Assembly: GCF_001269885.1 (NCBI RefSeq)
Contig: NZ_LHVH01000017.1
Span: 62,001-126,000 of the forward strand
Source of the DNA: Pseudomonas kilonensis
GTDB lineage: Bacteria; Pseudomonadota; Gammaproteobacteria; Pseudomonadales; Pseudomonadaceae
Reading direction: 5' to 3'
Length of the DNA: 64,000 nt
Shown here: one piece after another, positions 9,111 to 18,227 of the stretch
How the letters are laid out: the number at the start of each line of letters is the position of its first letter
Numbering within the stretch: the stretch's first letter is position 1
Made by a program: the position numbers and the translations under genes
The notes under the pieces: model-generated
What the model was told of the DNA's origin: nothing
The model's input: only the letters and a program-made list of their open reading frames with translations
Database searches by the model: none

Positions 9111-9518
9111 TCAGCTTTCCAGCCAGACGTCCCGCGCCCAGTGCCAGACCGATTCCCAGGTTTCTTCGGCGACCAGTTCTTCCTCGGCCTGCCACAGCAC
9201 CACAGTGCCGTCTTCTTCGACGCAATAATAATCGTCGCCGTCCTGGCAGATCGGGATCAGGCTGCGGTCGACACCGGCATCCCAGGCATTGGCGGCAACG
9301 TCCGGCAGGTAGGTGTGGGATTGTGGATCGGTGACGGTCACCGGTTCCAGGCTGCCATAGACGACATCGCTGACGGTCAGCAAAAACTCCCTGAAGACGA
9401 ATGGGATATCGATGAACAGCTGCTCCTCGATCTCTACCAGCAAGTCTTCGTCGGGCAACTCCAGCGGGACCGGTACGGGCTCGTTGGCTTCACGCAATTG
9501 TTCGATGATTTCTTCCAC
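9111..9518 (-). CDS. SMI1/KNR4 (SUKH) family protein
   Basis: 135 aa, acidic, no signal peptide. It matches the SUKH fold pattern: N-terminal helices ending in IPFVFREFLLTVSDVVYGSLEP, then a WDAGVDRSLIPICQDGDDYYCVEEDGTVVLW strand block typical of SMI1/KNR4. SUKH proteins often act as immunity proteins to polymorphic toxins, but solitary copies of unknown function occur. No toxin gene adjoins this one; it is convergent with the antiporter. Confidence 0.85.
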   Translation of the reverse strand: MEEIIEQLREANEPVPVPLELPDEDLLVEIEEQLFIDIPFVFREFLLTVSDVVYGSLEPVTVTDPQSHTYLPDVAANAWDAGVDRSLIPICQDGDDYYCVEEDGTVVLWQAEEELVAEETWESVWHWARDVWLES

Positions 9519-9603
9519 GTCCGGGGATCCTCTTTCTCGATGGCGCGGTTTTATATGGAGCGGTTTATACAGTAGCTCGCTATAGATGCAACTGCGAAAT
9601 AGA

Positions 9604-9632
9604 AAACCCCGGCCTGAGCCGGGGTTCTTTTA
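9604..9632 (-). terminator. Rho-independent terminator after the Tim44-like gene
   Basis: Perfect 9-bp stem AACCCCGGC / GCCGGGGTT with a CTGA loop. It has T-rich sequence on both sides, so it can work in either direction. It lies 27 bp beyond the Tim44-like gene's stop. Confidence 0.85.
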
Positions 9633-9658
9633 TTTCAACATGCAAAACGGGCAAAGGT

Positions 9659-10534
9659 TCAACCGTTCTGGCGGATACCGGCCACCAGCCAAGGCTGGTC
9701 ATCGCCCTGGGCACGTTCCATGTTCCAGCTTTCGCTGAACGCTTCGCCCTTGTCGAAGCGAGAATCCTTCGACACACCGCTGAAGGTCAGGGTGGCGATG
9801 GTCTTGTCGGCGCGATCGTCGACGCCGTCCAGTTGCACGTTCAGATTGTCGATGTAGGTGGACTGGAAGCCATCGCCCAGTTCGGCCCGCTCGCGCTTGA
9901 GGAACTCCAGCAGCTGCGGGGTCACGAACTCGGAGATCTTGTCCATTTCGTTCGCGTCCCAATGTTGCTGCAGGGACATGAAATGGTTGCGCGCGGCTTC
10001 GACGAAGCGGCCTTCGTTGAACCAGGCTGGCGCATTGATGACCGGACGGACGGCGGCAGGCGCTGCCGAACCGCCGAAGATCGAACCACTGGCAGGCTGC
10101 TGGTTGAACACTTCACGCTGCATCGGCGCGTGGCCGGCTGGAGCCAATTGCTCCTGCTGCTTGCGACGACGGGCGGCAATGAAGCGGAAGACCAGGAAGG
10201 CGATGACCGCCATGATCAGGATGTCGAAGATCTGCATGCCCTGGAAGCCGTCGCCCATGAACATGGAGGCGAGCAGGCCACCGGCGGCGATGCCGGCCAG
10301 GGGGCCGAGCCAGCGCGAAGCACCGCTGGCCTTGGTGGCAGCGCCTGCGGCACCGGCCGCGCCTGCGGTGGCAGCGGTAGAACCGGCGGCAGAGGACGGT
10401 GCCATCTGGCTGGTCTGGTGAGTCGGGGCAGCGCCCGAGCTTTTACCACCGCCAAAACGCTTGGCGGCATTGGCGTCGATGGCCATCGTCAGGCCGATGC
10501 ACAGCGCCATGGCGATGCTAAGAAAACGTTTCAT
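9659..10534 (-). CDS. Tim44-like domain protein
   Basis: 291 aa. Signal peptide or anchor (MKRFLSIAMALCIGLTMAIDANA), then an Ala/Gly/Ser-rich low-complexity region, a hydrophobic segment (IFDILIMAVIAFLVFRFIAARRR) and a C-terminal Tim44-like domain of about 130 aa (FNEGRFVEAARNHFMSLQQH onward). The fold resembles mitochondrial Tim44 and MlaC-like scaffold domains; the bacterial role is unresolved. The gene sits beside uvrD as in other pseudomonads. The start at 10534 gives the signal peptide. Confidence 0.88.
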   Translation of the reverse strand: MKRFLSIAMALCIGLTMAIDANAAKRFGGGKSSGAAPTHQTSQMAPSSAAGSTAATAGAAGAAGAATKASGASRWLGPLAGIAAGGLLASMFMGDGFQGMQIFDILIMAVIAFLVFRFIAARRRKQQEQLAPAGHAPMQREVFNQQPASGSIFGGSAAPAAVRPVINAPAWFNEGRFVEAARNHFMSLQQHWDANEMDKISEFVTPQLLEFLKRERAELGDGFQSTYIDNLNVQLDGVDDRADKTIATLTFSGVSKDSRFDKGEAFSESWNMERAQGDDQPWLVAGIRQNG

Positions 10535-10732
10535 ATAAAGGCATTCCCATTTGTGGATAGCACGCGCGCCATGTTGCACAGCTGAACTGTTGCTGGCTAG
10601 TGACAGAGTGTTTCGGGCTTTTGCGTGACAGCTTAGGTTCAGCTTCGGCTGTGCAAGAAGGCTTGTTCGCTTTGGGCTGTAGGAAAAGTAAATAAGTTCG
10701 GTCGGAAACTAATGTGGGATAGAGAGAGATAC

Positions 10733-10824
10733 CTGTGGGAGCAAGGCTTGCCCGCGATAGCGATCTGTCTGACGCATCTGTGTTGAATGTGCCACCGCCT
10801 CGCGGGCAAGCCTTGCTCCCACAG
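10733..10824. repeat. REPIN in the Tim44-like/uvrD spacer
   Basis: Inverted arms CTGTGGGAGCAAGGCTTGCC and complement, with a 50-bp centre, fill much of the 312-bp spacer. This is a variant of the REP at 6478 (CAAGGCTTGCCCGCG instead of CGAGCTTGCTCGCG). Confidence 0.88.
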
Positions 10825-10846
10825 CAAGGTGCTTCTTACGAAATCC

Positions 10847-13030
10847 TTAGATCGCTTCGAGCTTGGCATACCCCAGCATCAGCCACTTGCTGCCTTCGCT
10901 GAAGTTCACCTGCACCCGCGCCTGGGCGCCAGCGCCCTCGAAGTTGAGGATCACGCCGTCGCCGAATACCGAATGCCGCACGGTCTGGCCGAGGCTGAAG
11001 CCGGTTTCCGGGATGTTGCTGCCGCCGAACAGGCTGCTGGTGCTTTGTTGCTGGCCGCCACCGAACGGTCGGCTGACACTGTTGGACAGCCGCACTTCCT
11101 GAATCAGGCCCTTCGGGACTTCACGCACGAAGCGCGACACCTTGTTGTAGGTCTCGCTGCCATACAAACGTCGGGTTTCGGCGTAGGTCAGCACCAGATT
11201 CTGCATGGCGCGGGTGATACCGACATAGGCCAGGCGCCGTTCCTCTTCCAGGCGGCCCGGTTCCTCCAGGCTCATCTTGTGGGGAAACAGGCCCTCTTCC
11301 ATACCCACGAGGAACACGTAGGGGAATTCCAGGCCCTTGGCGCTGTGCAGGGTCATCAGTTGGATGCTGTCTTCATGCTCGTCGGCCTGGGTGTCGCCGG
11401 CCTCCAGGGAGGCATGACCCAGGAAGGCCGACAGCGGCGTCAGGTCTTCGTCTTCTTCGGTGCTTTCGAAGTTGCGCGCGGCGCTGACCAGTTCCTCAAG
11501 GTTTTCCACCCGGGCCTGGCCTTTCTCGCCTTTTTCCGCTTCGTGGTAGGCGATCAGGCCGGACTGTTCGATGACGGTCTGGGTCATCAAGTGCAGAGGC
11601 ATTTCCCCGCACTTGGCGGCCAGGTCCTCGATCAGGTCCATGAAGGCCTTCAGCGCACCGGCGGCGCGACCGGTCATGCCTTTGTTGGCGACCAGTTGGT
11701 GCATGGCTTCCCACATGGACACATGGCTGTGGCGTGCGTGATCGCGAATCGCCTCGACGGTTTTCTCGCCAATGCCCCGCGTTGGCACGTTGATCACCCG
11801 CTCCAGGGCTGCATCGTTGCCACGACCTTCGATCAAGCGCAGGTAGGCCATGGCGTTCTTGATTTCAGCACGCTCGAAGAAGCGCTGGCCGCCGTAGATG
11901 CGGTAGGGGATTCGCTCGCGCAGCAAGGCCTCTTCGAGCACCCGTGACTGGGCGTTGGAACGGTACAGGATGGCGATGTCGCTGCGGGCCAGGCCGGTTT
12001 TCAGCGCGCTTTCGATGGTTTCCACCACGTAGCGGGCTTCGTCGTGTTCGTTGAAGGCGGCGTAGAGGTTGATTGCCTCGCCTTCGCCGCCGTCGGTCCA
12101 CAATTCCTTGCCCAGGCGCCCGGTGTTGTTGGCGATCAGGGCATTGGCGGCCTTGAGGATGCCGGCGGTGGAGCGGTAGTTCTGTTCCAGGCGGATGACT
12201 TCGGCGTCCGGGAAGTCCGCCGAGTATTGGTGGATGTTCTCGATTTTGGCGCCGCGCCAGCCGTAGATCGACTGGTCGTCGTCACCCACCACCATCAGGC
12301 TGTCACCGCCCTTGGCGAGCAGGCGCAACCAGGCGTATTGCACGGCGTTGGTGTCCTGGAATTCGTCCACCAGTACATGCCGGAAGCGCTTCTGGTAATG
12401 GGCCAGCAGGCCTGGGTGGTCGCGCCACAGGTCCAGCGCCCGTAGCAGCAGCTCGGAGAAGTCGATGACTCCGGCACGCTGGCACGCCGCCTCGTAGGCT
12501 TCGTAGATGCTGCGCATGGTCGCCAGGAACAGGTCGCCGCTGGCCTGGATGTGTTGCGGGCGCAGGCCTTCGTCTTTCTGGCCGTTGATGAACCATTGCG
12601 CCTGGCGGGCTGGCCAGCGCTGCTCGTCCAGGCCCAGCTCGCGGATCACCCGCTTGACCAGGCGCTGCTGGTCGTCGCTGTCCAGGATCTGGAAGGTCTG
12701 GCTCAGCCCGGCCTCCTGCCAATGCGCCCGCAACAAGCGGTGCGCCAGGCCGTGGAACGTGCCGACCCACATGCCGGCGGGGTTGATGCCCATCAGTTGC
12801 TCGATGCGATGGCGCATCTCGGCCGCGGCCTTGTTGGTGAACGTCACCGACAGGATCGAATGGGGCGAGGCGTTCTCGACCTGGATCAACCAGGCGATAC
12901 GGTGCACCAGCACTCGGGTTTTACCGGAGCCGGCACCGGCCAGGACCAACTGACGACCCACGGAGGCGGCTACGGCCTGACGTTGGGCATCGTTGAGGGA
13001 GTTCAGCAGAAGGGAGAGATCATCGCGCAT
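10847..13030 (-). CDS. uvrD: DNA helicase II UvrD
   Basis: 727 aa, normal family length. SF1A 3'-5' helicase for nucleotide-excision and mismatch repair. Motifs in order: Walker A AGAGSGKT (31-38), motif II VDEFQDTN, motif III GDDDQSIYGWRGA, motif IV QNYRS, motif V TLHSAKGLEFPYVFLVG, motif VI YVGITRA. The C-terminal tail ends in a Tudor-like segment (VFGDGVILNFEGAGAQARVQ) that binds RNA polymerase in other UvrD/PcrA proteins. Confidence 0.96.
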   Translation of the reverse strand: MRDDLSLLLNSLNDAQRQAVAASVGRQLVLAGAGSGKTRVLVHRIAWLIQVENASPHSILSVTFTNKAAAEMRHRIEQLMGINPAGMWVGTFHGLAHRLLRAHWQEAGLSQTFQILDSDDQQRLVKRVIRELGLDEQRWPARQAQWFINGQKDEGLRPQHIQASGDLFLATMRSIYEAYEAACQRAGVIDFSELLLRALDLWRDHPGLLAHYQKRFRHVLVDEFQDTNAVQYAWLRLLAKGGDSLMVVGDDDQSIYGWRGAKIENIHQYSADFPDAEVIRLEQNYRSTAGILKAANALIANNTGRLGKELWTDGGEGEAINLYAAFNEHDEARYVVETIESALKTGLARSDIAILYRSNAQSRVLEEALLRERIPYRIYGGQRFFERAEIKNAMAYLRLIEGRGNDAALERVINVPTRGIGEKTVEAIRDHARHSHVSMWEAMHQLVANKGMTGRAAGALKAFMDLIEDLAAKCGEMPLHLMTQTVIEQSGLIAYHEAEKGEKGQARVENLEELVSAARNFESTEEDEDLTPLSAFLGHASLEAGDTQADEHEDSIQLMTLHSAKGLEFPYVFLVGMEEGLFPHKMSLEEPGRLEEERRLAYVGITRAMQNLVLTYAETRRLYGSETYNKVSRFVREVPKGLIQEVRLSNSVSRPFGGGQQQSTSSLFGGSNIPETGFSLGQTVRHSVFGDGVILNFEGAGAQARVQVNFSEGSKWLMLGYAKLEAI

Positions 13031-13290
13031 CGGGGCATTCTAGGGTGCGGCGTCACCCCGGGCAAACCGAGCTTTGCATCAGCCGATAAAAGACCGGTTG
13101 TGGATGACCGGCGGGTCATAGGCTACAGCCATTGGCGGGACTCGCTTCGAAGGGGCGCGAGCCAATGAAATAGCGACTTTTTCCGTATTTTTATGAGCTG
13201 GGGCAGTGTGGGATGGCCCATGGCTTGTGTATGCTCGGTGCTTGTTTCGGGTTCTCCACGCTCTACTGAATAAGAACAAGAACAGTGCCA

Positions 13291-16164
13291 ATGACCCTCA
13301 ATTCCGATCCGGCGGGCCCCTGTGTGGAGCCGCGGATCATCTGCAAGCAGTACGCCATGGAGATGGCGGTCGAGCGCACACGTCTGCTGTATCAAGGCTC
13401 GCTGCTGCCTACGCTGTTCATGTTGCTCAACGGTCTGGTCTGCGCCGCGCTGTTGTGGGAGCCGCGGCGCTATTTCCTGGTCAGCGTCTGGCTCGTCTGG
13501 TTGCTGTCACTGGTGGCCTTGCGGGTGATCCAGGTGGCGGCTTTCGATTCGGCGATGCCGAGCCGCCAGGCACACCCGATCTGGTTGCGCATGTTTTTGC
13601 TGGGTTCCGCGATGACTGGCCTGACGCTGGCTGGGGCCGGTATCGCGCTGGTCCCGGCCGACAGCTTCCAGCAGCAGGCCTGGGTGTTCGGCCTGATTGG
13701 CGCGGCGGCCCTGTCCGCCAGCGTGGCCTACGCGGTGAGTCTTCCCGCCTTCCTGTCCTTTACCTTGCCCTGCCTGTTACCGGCCATCGGCTATCTCTTC
13801 TGGGGCGGCGATGAGCAGCAACGCGGGTGGGGCTGGCTTGGGCTGATTGTGCTGGTCTCGTTGAGCGTGGTGGCCTGGCAAGTCAACCGCTTGATTCAAA
13901 GCAGTCTGTTGCGACGCTTCCAGAACCAGGCGCTGATCGAGCACCTGCAGCAAGCGCAAACCCGCAGCGCGCAGCTCAACGACGCGCTGGCCCGGGAGGT
14001 CGAACAGCGTCGTTCTGCCGAGGAAAAACTGCGGGCGGCCCAGGTGGGCCTGGAGGCGCGGGTAGCGCAGCGCAGTCTTGAACTGGAGGTCACCAGCCAG
14101 GCCTTGAGCAAGAGTGAGGCGCGTCTGGCCCTGGCGCTCAAGGCCAGTGAACTGGGGTTGTGGGATTGGAACCTGCAGACTGATGAAGTCCATCACACCC
14201 AGCTCAAGGAGCTCTTCGGCCTGGAGCCCGAATACATCACGGCGATGCTCACTCACCTCACTCCGCGCCTGCACCCTCAAGACCTGCCGGCGCTCAAGCG
14301 AGCCCTGGTCGAACACCTCAAGGGCCGCAGCGAGGATTACCAGATCGAATACCGTGTGCGTCACGGCGACGGTCACTGGGTCTGGATCGAAGACCGCGGC
14401 CGGGCCGTGGAGCGCAGCGTGAGCGGACGGGTGCTGCGTATGGTTGGCACCCGGCGAGACATCAGCGCCAGCAAGGAACTCGAGCAGCAGCGGCAACTGG
14501 CGGCCACGGTGTTCGAGGCCGCCAGCGAAGGTATCGTTATTTTCGACCCCCACTACGTGCTACTCGCTGCCAATCAGGCGTTCACGCGGGTCACCGGTTT
14601 CAATATCGATGACATGCTCGGGCGCAACGTGGTGGATCTGCCGTGCAGTCGCGACGCGCGCCGGCATTACCCCATCATTCGCCAAGCGCTCAAGCAGCAC
14701 GGCACCTGGCAGGGTGAGTTGGTAGAGGCACGTGCCAACGGCGAGTTGTATCCGCAATGGCTGCAACTGAACGTCGTGCGCAATGCGCGGGGAAATGTCA
14801 GCCATATCGTGGGCTTCTTCGCCGATCTTTCGGCGCGCCGCGAATCCGAAGAACGGATGCGCTACCTGACCCATTACGATGAACTGACCGGGCTGGCCAA
14901 TCGCTCGCTGTTTCGCGAGCGCCTGCACGAAGCTCATCAGCGTGTGCGCCAGGGCGGACGGCGCAGCCTGGCGTTGCTGCATATCAACCTGGATCGTTTC
15001 AAATTGCTCAACGACAGTCTCGGCCATGACATCGCCGACCAGTTGTTGCAGAAAATGGCACGACGCCTGATCAATGCGCTGCCCGAGGCGGATACCATCG
15101 CCCGGTTATCGGGCGATGAGTTTGCGGTGTTGTTCGATGCCTATGGCAACCTTTCAAGCCTGGCGCGGGTGGCGACCCGGCTGGCCGCCAAACTGCGTGT
15201 GCCGCTGACCATCGAAGGCCATGAACTGGTGCTCAGTGCCTCGATTGGCATCAGCTTGTTGCCCGACAATACGCGGGAAATTGCCACACTGGTCAGCCAG
15301 GCGAACATGGCTATGCAGCATGCCAAGCATTTGGGGGGCAACAACTTCCAGTTCTACACCGATAGCCTCCAGGCCAGCACGCTGGAGCGCCTGCAACTGG
15401 AGAATCAGCTGCGCAAGGCCTTGGAAGAGCAACAACTGAAGGTCTTTTATCAACCAAAACTGTGCCTGGCGACCGGTCGCCTGAACGCCGCCGAGGCGTT
15501 GGTGCGTTGGGATCATCCGGCCATGGGCCGGGTGCCCCCGGGGGATTTCATCGGCCTGGCCGAAGAGACCGGGTTGATCGGGCCGATTGGCGAATTCGTG
15601 TTGCGCCAGGCTTGTTGGCAGGCATGCGAATGGCAGCGCCAGGGGCTCGCGCCGATCAGGGTGTCCGTCAATCTGTCGGTGCATCAACTGCGCCAGGGCA
15701 AGCTGGTCAGCCTGGTGCGGCAGGTACTGGAAGAAACCGGTCTGGCCCCGCAATACCTGGAGCTGGAACTGACCGAGAGCCAACTGCTCGACAGCGTTGA
15801 ACACATCATCGCCACGTTCCAGCAATTGCGGGACCTTGGAGTCAAGCTGGCGATCGACGATTTTGGCACCGGCTACTCATCGCTGAGCTACCTCAAGCGC
15901 ATCCCGGTGGATTACGTGAAGATCGACCAGGCGTTCATTCGCGGGTTGGGTGAGGGCAGTGTGGATGCGGCAATTACCCGGGCAATCATTGCAATGGCCC
16001 ATGGGCTGTCGCTCAAGGTCGTGGCCGAAGGCGTCGAGCGGCAGGAGCAACTCGAATTCCTCAGGAACGAACGTTGCGATGAGGTTCAAGGGTATCTGAT
16101 CAGCCGGCCGGTGGAGGCTGAAGGGTTGGCTGGGTTGTTGCGGGCGCAACACCTGGTTGAATGA
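13291..16164 (+). CDS. Membrane PAS-PAS-GGDEF-EAL cyclic-di-GMP protein
   Basis: 957 aa. N-terminal membrane region (about six helices, residues 30-205), a short coiled coil (NDALAREVEQRRSAEEKLRAA), two PAS domains (about 285-400 and 405-525), a GGDEF domain with signature SGDEF instead of GGDEF, and a C-terminal EAL domain. The EAL domain keeps AEALVRW, NLSVHQL, ELTES, IDDFGTGYSSL, VDYVKID and VVAEGVE, so c-di-GMP phosphodiesterase activity is likely; the SGDEF domain may be weakly cyclase-active or regulatory. ATG at 13291 chosen; an in-frame GTG at 13285 adds two residues. Divergent from uvrD. Confidence 0.93.
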   Translation: MTLNSDPAGPCVEPRIICKQYAMEMAVERTRLLYQGSLLPTLFMLLNGLVCAALLWEPRRYFLVSVWLVWLLSLVALRVIQVAAFDSAMPSRQAHPIWLRMFLLGSAMTGLTLAGAGIALVPADSFQQQAWVFGLIGAAALSASVAYAVSLPAFLSFTLPCLLPAIGYLFWGGDEQQRGWGWLGLIVLVSLSVVAWQVNRLIQSSLLRRFQNQALIEHLQQAQTRSAQLNDALAREVEQRRSAEEKLRAAQVGLEARVAQRSLELEVTSQALSKSEARLALALKASELGLWDWNLQTDEVHHTQLKELFGLEPEYITAMLTHLTPRLHPQDLPALKRALVEHLKGRSEDYQIEYRVRHGDGHWVWIEDRGRAVERSVSGRVLRMVGTRRDISASKELEQQRQLAATVFEAASEGIVIFDPHYVLLAANQAFTRVTGFNIDDMLGRNVVDLPCSRDARRHYPIIRQALKQHGTWQGELVEARANGELYPQWLQLNVVRNARGNVSHIVGFFADLSARRESEERMRYLTHYDELTGLANRSLFRERLHEAHQRVRQGGRRSLALLHINLDRFKLLNDSLGHDIADQLLQKMARRLINALPEADTIARLSGDEFAVLFDAYGNLSSLARVATRLAAKLRVPLTIEGHELVLSASIGISLLPDNTREIATLVSQANMAMQHAKHLGGNNFQFYTDSLQASTLERLQLENQLRKALEEQQLKVFYQPKLCLATGRLNAAEALVRWDHPAMGRVPPGDFIGLAEETGLIGPIGEFVLRQACWQACEWQRQGLAPIRVSVNLSVHQLRQGKLVSLVRQVLEETGLAPQYLELELTESQLLDSVEHIIATFQQLRDLGVKLAIDDFGTGYSSLSYLKRIPVDYVKIDQAFIRGLGEGSVDAAITRAIIAMAHGLSLKVVAEGVERQEQLEFLRNERCDEVQGYLISRPVEAEGLAGLLRAQHLVE

Positions 16165-16179
16165 GCCTGAACCACGACG

Positions 16180-16222
16180 ATAACTTCCCGTCAGGCAACG
16201 AAGTCGTCTGACGGAAAGTTAT
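16180..16222. terminator. Bidirectional hairpin between convergent genes
   Basis: Arms ATAACTTCCCGTCAG (16180-16194) and CTGACGGAAAGTTAT (16208-16222) pair except for one internal position. No strong T-tract is present. It lies between the GGDEF-EAL gene and the convergent small gene. Confidence 0.65.
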
Positions 16223-16233
16223 GGAGTCTACGC

Positions 16234-16548
16234 TTAGTTAGTGATTAGCACGTCATCGATGTGGTGCAGTAACTGGCCTTCGAAAAAGATACTGACGCCA
16301 GTGACATTGGAGTCGCCCAGCTCTTTGTATTCAACGAACTTGTCGGTCAGTACTTGCAGTGAAACTCCATCGGAATGTTCAAGTTTCAATTCCAGTCGCA
16401 GGTCAAAGGACTTGTCCTGTAGGTCGCTGCGTACCAGCGTCGGGGTAACGCCGCTATTGGCTACAGTGACGGTGCCAAAGGTGCGGAAAGATGCGGCACC
16501 TGGCATGCGGTCGATTTGTGCGGTCCAATCTTTAGTCGTGATTTTCAT
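16234..16548 (-). CDS. Small orphan protein, unknown function
   Basis: 104 aa, no signal peptide or membrane segment, with alternating beta-strand pattern (FRTFGTVTVANSG, KSFDLRLELKLEHSDG, VTGVSIFFEGQLLHHIDDVLIT). A good AGGAG lies upstream of the ATG. I do not recognise a family. Coding looks genuine from the Shine-Dalgarno and the absence of a competing frame. Confidence 0.6.
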   Translation of the reverse strand: MKITTKDWTAQIDRMPGAASFRTFGTVTVANSGVTPTLVRSDLQDKSFDLRLELKLEHSDGVSLQVLTDKFVEYKELGDSNVTGVSIFFEGQLLHHIDDVLITN

Positions 16549-16989
16549 GGTTGTAACTCCTGTAGTTAAGTTGATTGCGTCCTGCGGGAGCCAATATATC
16601 GACTTTGACTTGAGAGTGTCTGCTCAATTGCGATTGGGATTGTAAGGAGAAATGAGTTTCCGATGGCTTACTTGGTTCTGTTTTAAGATCTACTGTCTAT
16701 TGTTACTGGGAGATATTGTTGAGGGGCGCAAGTTGTTTTAGGCGTTGGCTATTGACCGATAGACGATTTTCCCCGCGTTGAAAGCCCAGGACGGGCCTGG
16801 AAATCAGCGGATCGGCAGCGTTGAAGGTTTGCGCTACGGCACAAGCTGCTACATCGACGGATCCTCGGCCAAAACAAAGGGGCAGCGCGGCAATCCAGTT
16901 ACGTTTTGAACGGGCAAAAAGCCAATTCTTGTAGTATAACTACAAGCTTGCTACATCCCGGCATCTGCCCATAACAAGAGTCCAGCCCC
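16549..16989. other. Intergenic region upstream of the RpiR-type regulator
   Basis: About 440 bp without a credible gene. The first half is relatively AT-rich and would hold the promoter of the minus-strand small gene. The end holds the palindrome at 16928-16946. No RNA gene is apparent. Confidence 0.6.
16928..16946. promoter_or_regulatory. Palindromic operator candidate for the RpiR/HexR-type regulator
   Basis: CTTGTAGTATAACTACAAG is palindromic except for its centre, with TTGT...ACAA ends as in HexR-family operators. It lies 43 bp upstream of the regulator's start, so autoregulation is likely. Confidence 0.6.
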
Positions 16990-17856
16990 TTGAACCTGTT
17001 GCAACACATCGCCCAGTCACGCCACTTGCTACGCAAGTCGGAGCTGAAAGTCGCCGATCACGTACTGCTTGATCCTGCGGCCGTGATGCATAGCTCCATG
17101 GCCGATCTTGCCCACAGCGTCGGCATCAGCGAACCGACCATCGTGCGTTTCTGCCGGGCCATCGGTTGCTCGGGTTTCCAGGACCTGAAACTCAAGCTGG
17201 CGCAAAGCCTGGCCGCCGGCGCGAGCTTCGGTCAGTTTGCGATCCACGAAGACGATTCAGTGGCGGACTACAGCCTGAAAATCTTCGACACGACCCTGCA
17301 TACGCTGATGGAGGTTCGCGAGAAGCTCGACCCGGTGGCGCTGCAAAAAGCCGTCACGGCCATGTCCCAGGCCCAGCGTGTCGAGTTTTATGGCTTCGGT
17401 GCCTCGGGTGCGGTGGCAGCCGATGCCCAGCACAAGTTCTTCCGGTTGCTGCTGACGGCTGCGGCCTATTCCGACCCGCACATGCAGGCCATGTCAGCGG
17501 TGACCTTGAAACCCACCGATGTGGCGATCTGCATTTCCCAGTCGGGGCGTTCCAAGGACTTGCTGATCACCGCGAACCTGGTGCGCGAAAGCGGTGCCTC
17601 GCTGATCACCTTGTGTCCGAGCCAGACGCCATTGGCGGAACTGTCCACGGTCAACCTGGCCATCGACGTCCATGAAGACACCGAGATCTACACGCCGCTG
17701 ACCTCGCGCATCGCCCACCTGGTGGTGATCGACGTGCTGGCAATGGGTGTCGCCATGGCCCGTGGTCCAAGCCTGGTCAACCATCTCAAGAGCGTGAAGC
17801 GCAGCCTTCGCAGCCTGCGGCTGTCGCCCAAGTCGGTGAAGGCGCTGGACGACTGA
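16990..17856 (+). CDS. MurR/RpiR-family transcriptional regulator (HexR-like)
   Basis: 288 aa. N-terminal HTH of the RpiR type (SMADLAHSVGISEPTIVRFCRAIGCSGFQDLK, about residues 37-68) and a C-terminal SIS sugar-phosphate-binding domain (VEFYGFGASGAVAADAQHKF; CISQSGRSKDLL). The likely start is TTG at 16990, since the next in-frame ATG would remove part of the HTH. The order RpiR regulator, LysR regulator, pyruvate carboxylase A and B matches the P. aeruginosa PA5438-PA5435 locus, so it probably links sugar-phosphate levels to anaplerosis. It is a paralogue of HexR rather than HexR itself, as no Entner-Doudoroff genes adjoin. Confidence 0.85.
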   Translation: MNLLQHIAQSRHLLRKSELKVADHVLLDPAAVMHSSMADLAHSVGISEPTIVRFCRAIGCSGFQDLKLKLAQSLAAGASFGQFAIHEDDSVADYSLKIFDTTLHTLMEVREKLDPVALQKAVTAMSQAQRVEFYGFGASGAVAADAQHKFFRLLLTAAAYSDPHMQAMSAVTLKPTDVAICISQSGRSKDLLITANLVRESGASLITLCPSQTPLAELSTVNLAIDVHEDTEIYTPLTSRIAHLVVIDVLAMGVAMARGPSLVNHLKSVKRSLRSLRLSPKSVKALDD

Positions 17857-17884
17857 ATCCCAAGCCCTGAGGTCGAGGGGCTTT

Positions 17885-17914
17885 TGTGGCGAGGGAGCAA
17901 GCTCCCTCGCCACA
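17885..17914. repeat. Single REP-like perfect hairpin
   Basis: TGTGGCGAGGGAGC and its complement form a near-perfect 30-bp palindrome 29 bp after the RpiR gene's stop. It belongs to the GTGGCGAGGGAGC class also seen at 29113 and 46703, and may serve as a terminator. Confidence 0.8.
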
Positions 17915-18017
17915 GGGATCGTTTGCCCGAATTCATCGTTCTGTAACGCACGCGCCGCCAAACCGTCATCCCGCGCCGTCATCGTAAAGCTCCCGTATAC
18001 GTCTTGGGAGTCTCGAC

Positions 18018-18227
18018 ATGACCCAGTCCTACGAAGAACGCAGCGCCGTCAAAACCCGTCGTCAGCAGGAAGACCAGCGCCGCATGGCGTTCCGTCGTGC
18101 CATCGAAGACCGCTATGAACAGCGCCAGCTCCTGGCCGAGATCAGCGAATTTCCTGACGCGGCAGAGTTCAATTACTGGCAGGCAACGCCGGCGGCTTCC
18201 CGTCGAAACGCTCAACCAGGCCGATGA
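18018..18227 (+). CDS. PA3496-family putative envelope integrity protein
   Basis: 69 aa, strongly charged and basic near the N-terminus: AVKTRRQQEDQRRMAFRRAI is the conserved block of this small pseudomonad family. No membrane segment. Its last 59 bp overlap the convergent pycR gene's 3' end. Function unknown; the family name is an annotation label and not a demonstrated role. Confidence 0.72.
   Translation: MTQSYEERSAVKTRRQQEDQRRMAFRRAIEDRYEQRQLLAEISEFPDAAEFNYWQATPAASRRNAQPGR

Noticed and set aside
9111..9518. SMI1/KNR4 gene as immunity to a contact-dependent toxin here
   Set aside because: No polymorphic toxin, Rhs or CDI gene lies nearby; the family also has solitary members of unknown role.
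16990..17856. Calling the RpiR-family regulator HexR itself
   Set aside because: The neighbours are PycR and pyruvate carboxylase genes, not zwf/pgl/edd/eda, so the PA5438-type paralogue fits better.
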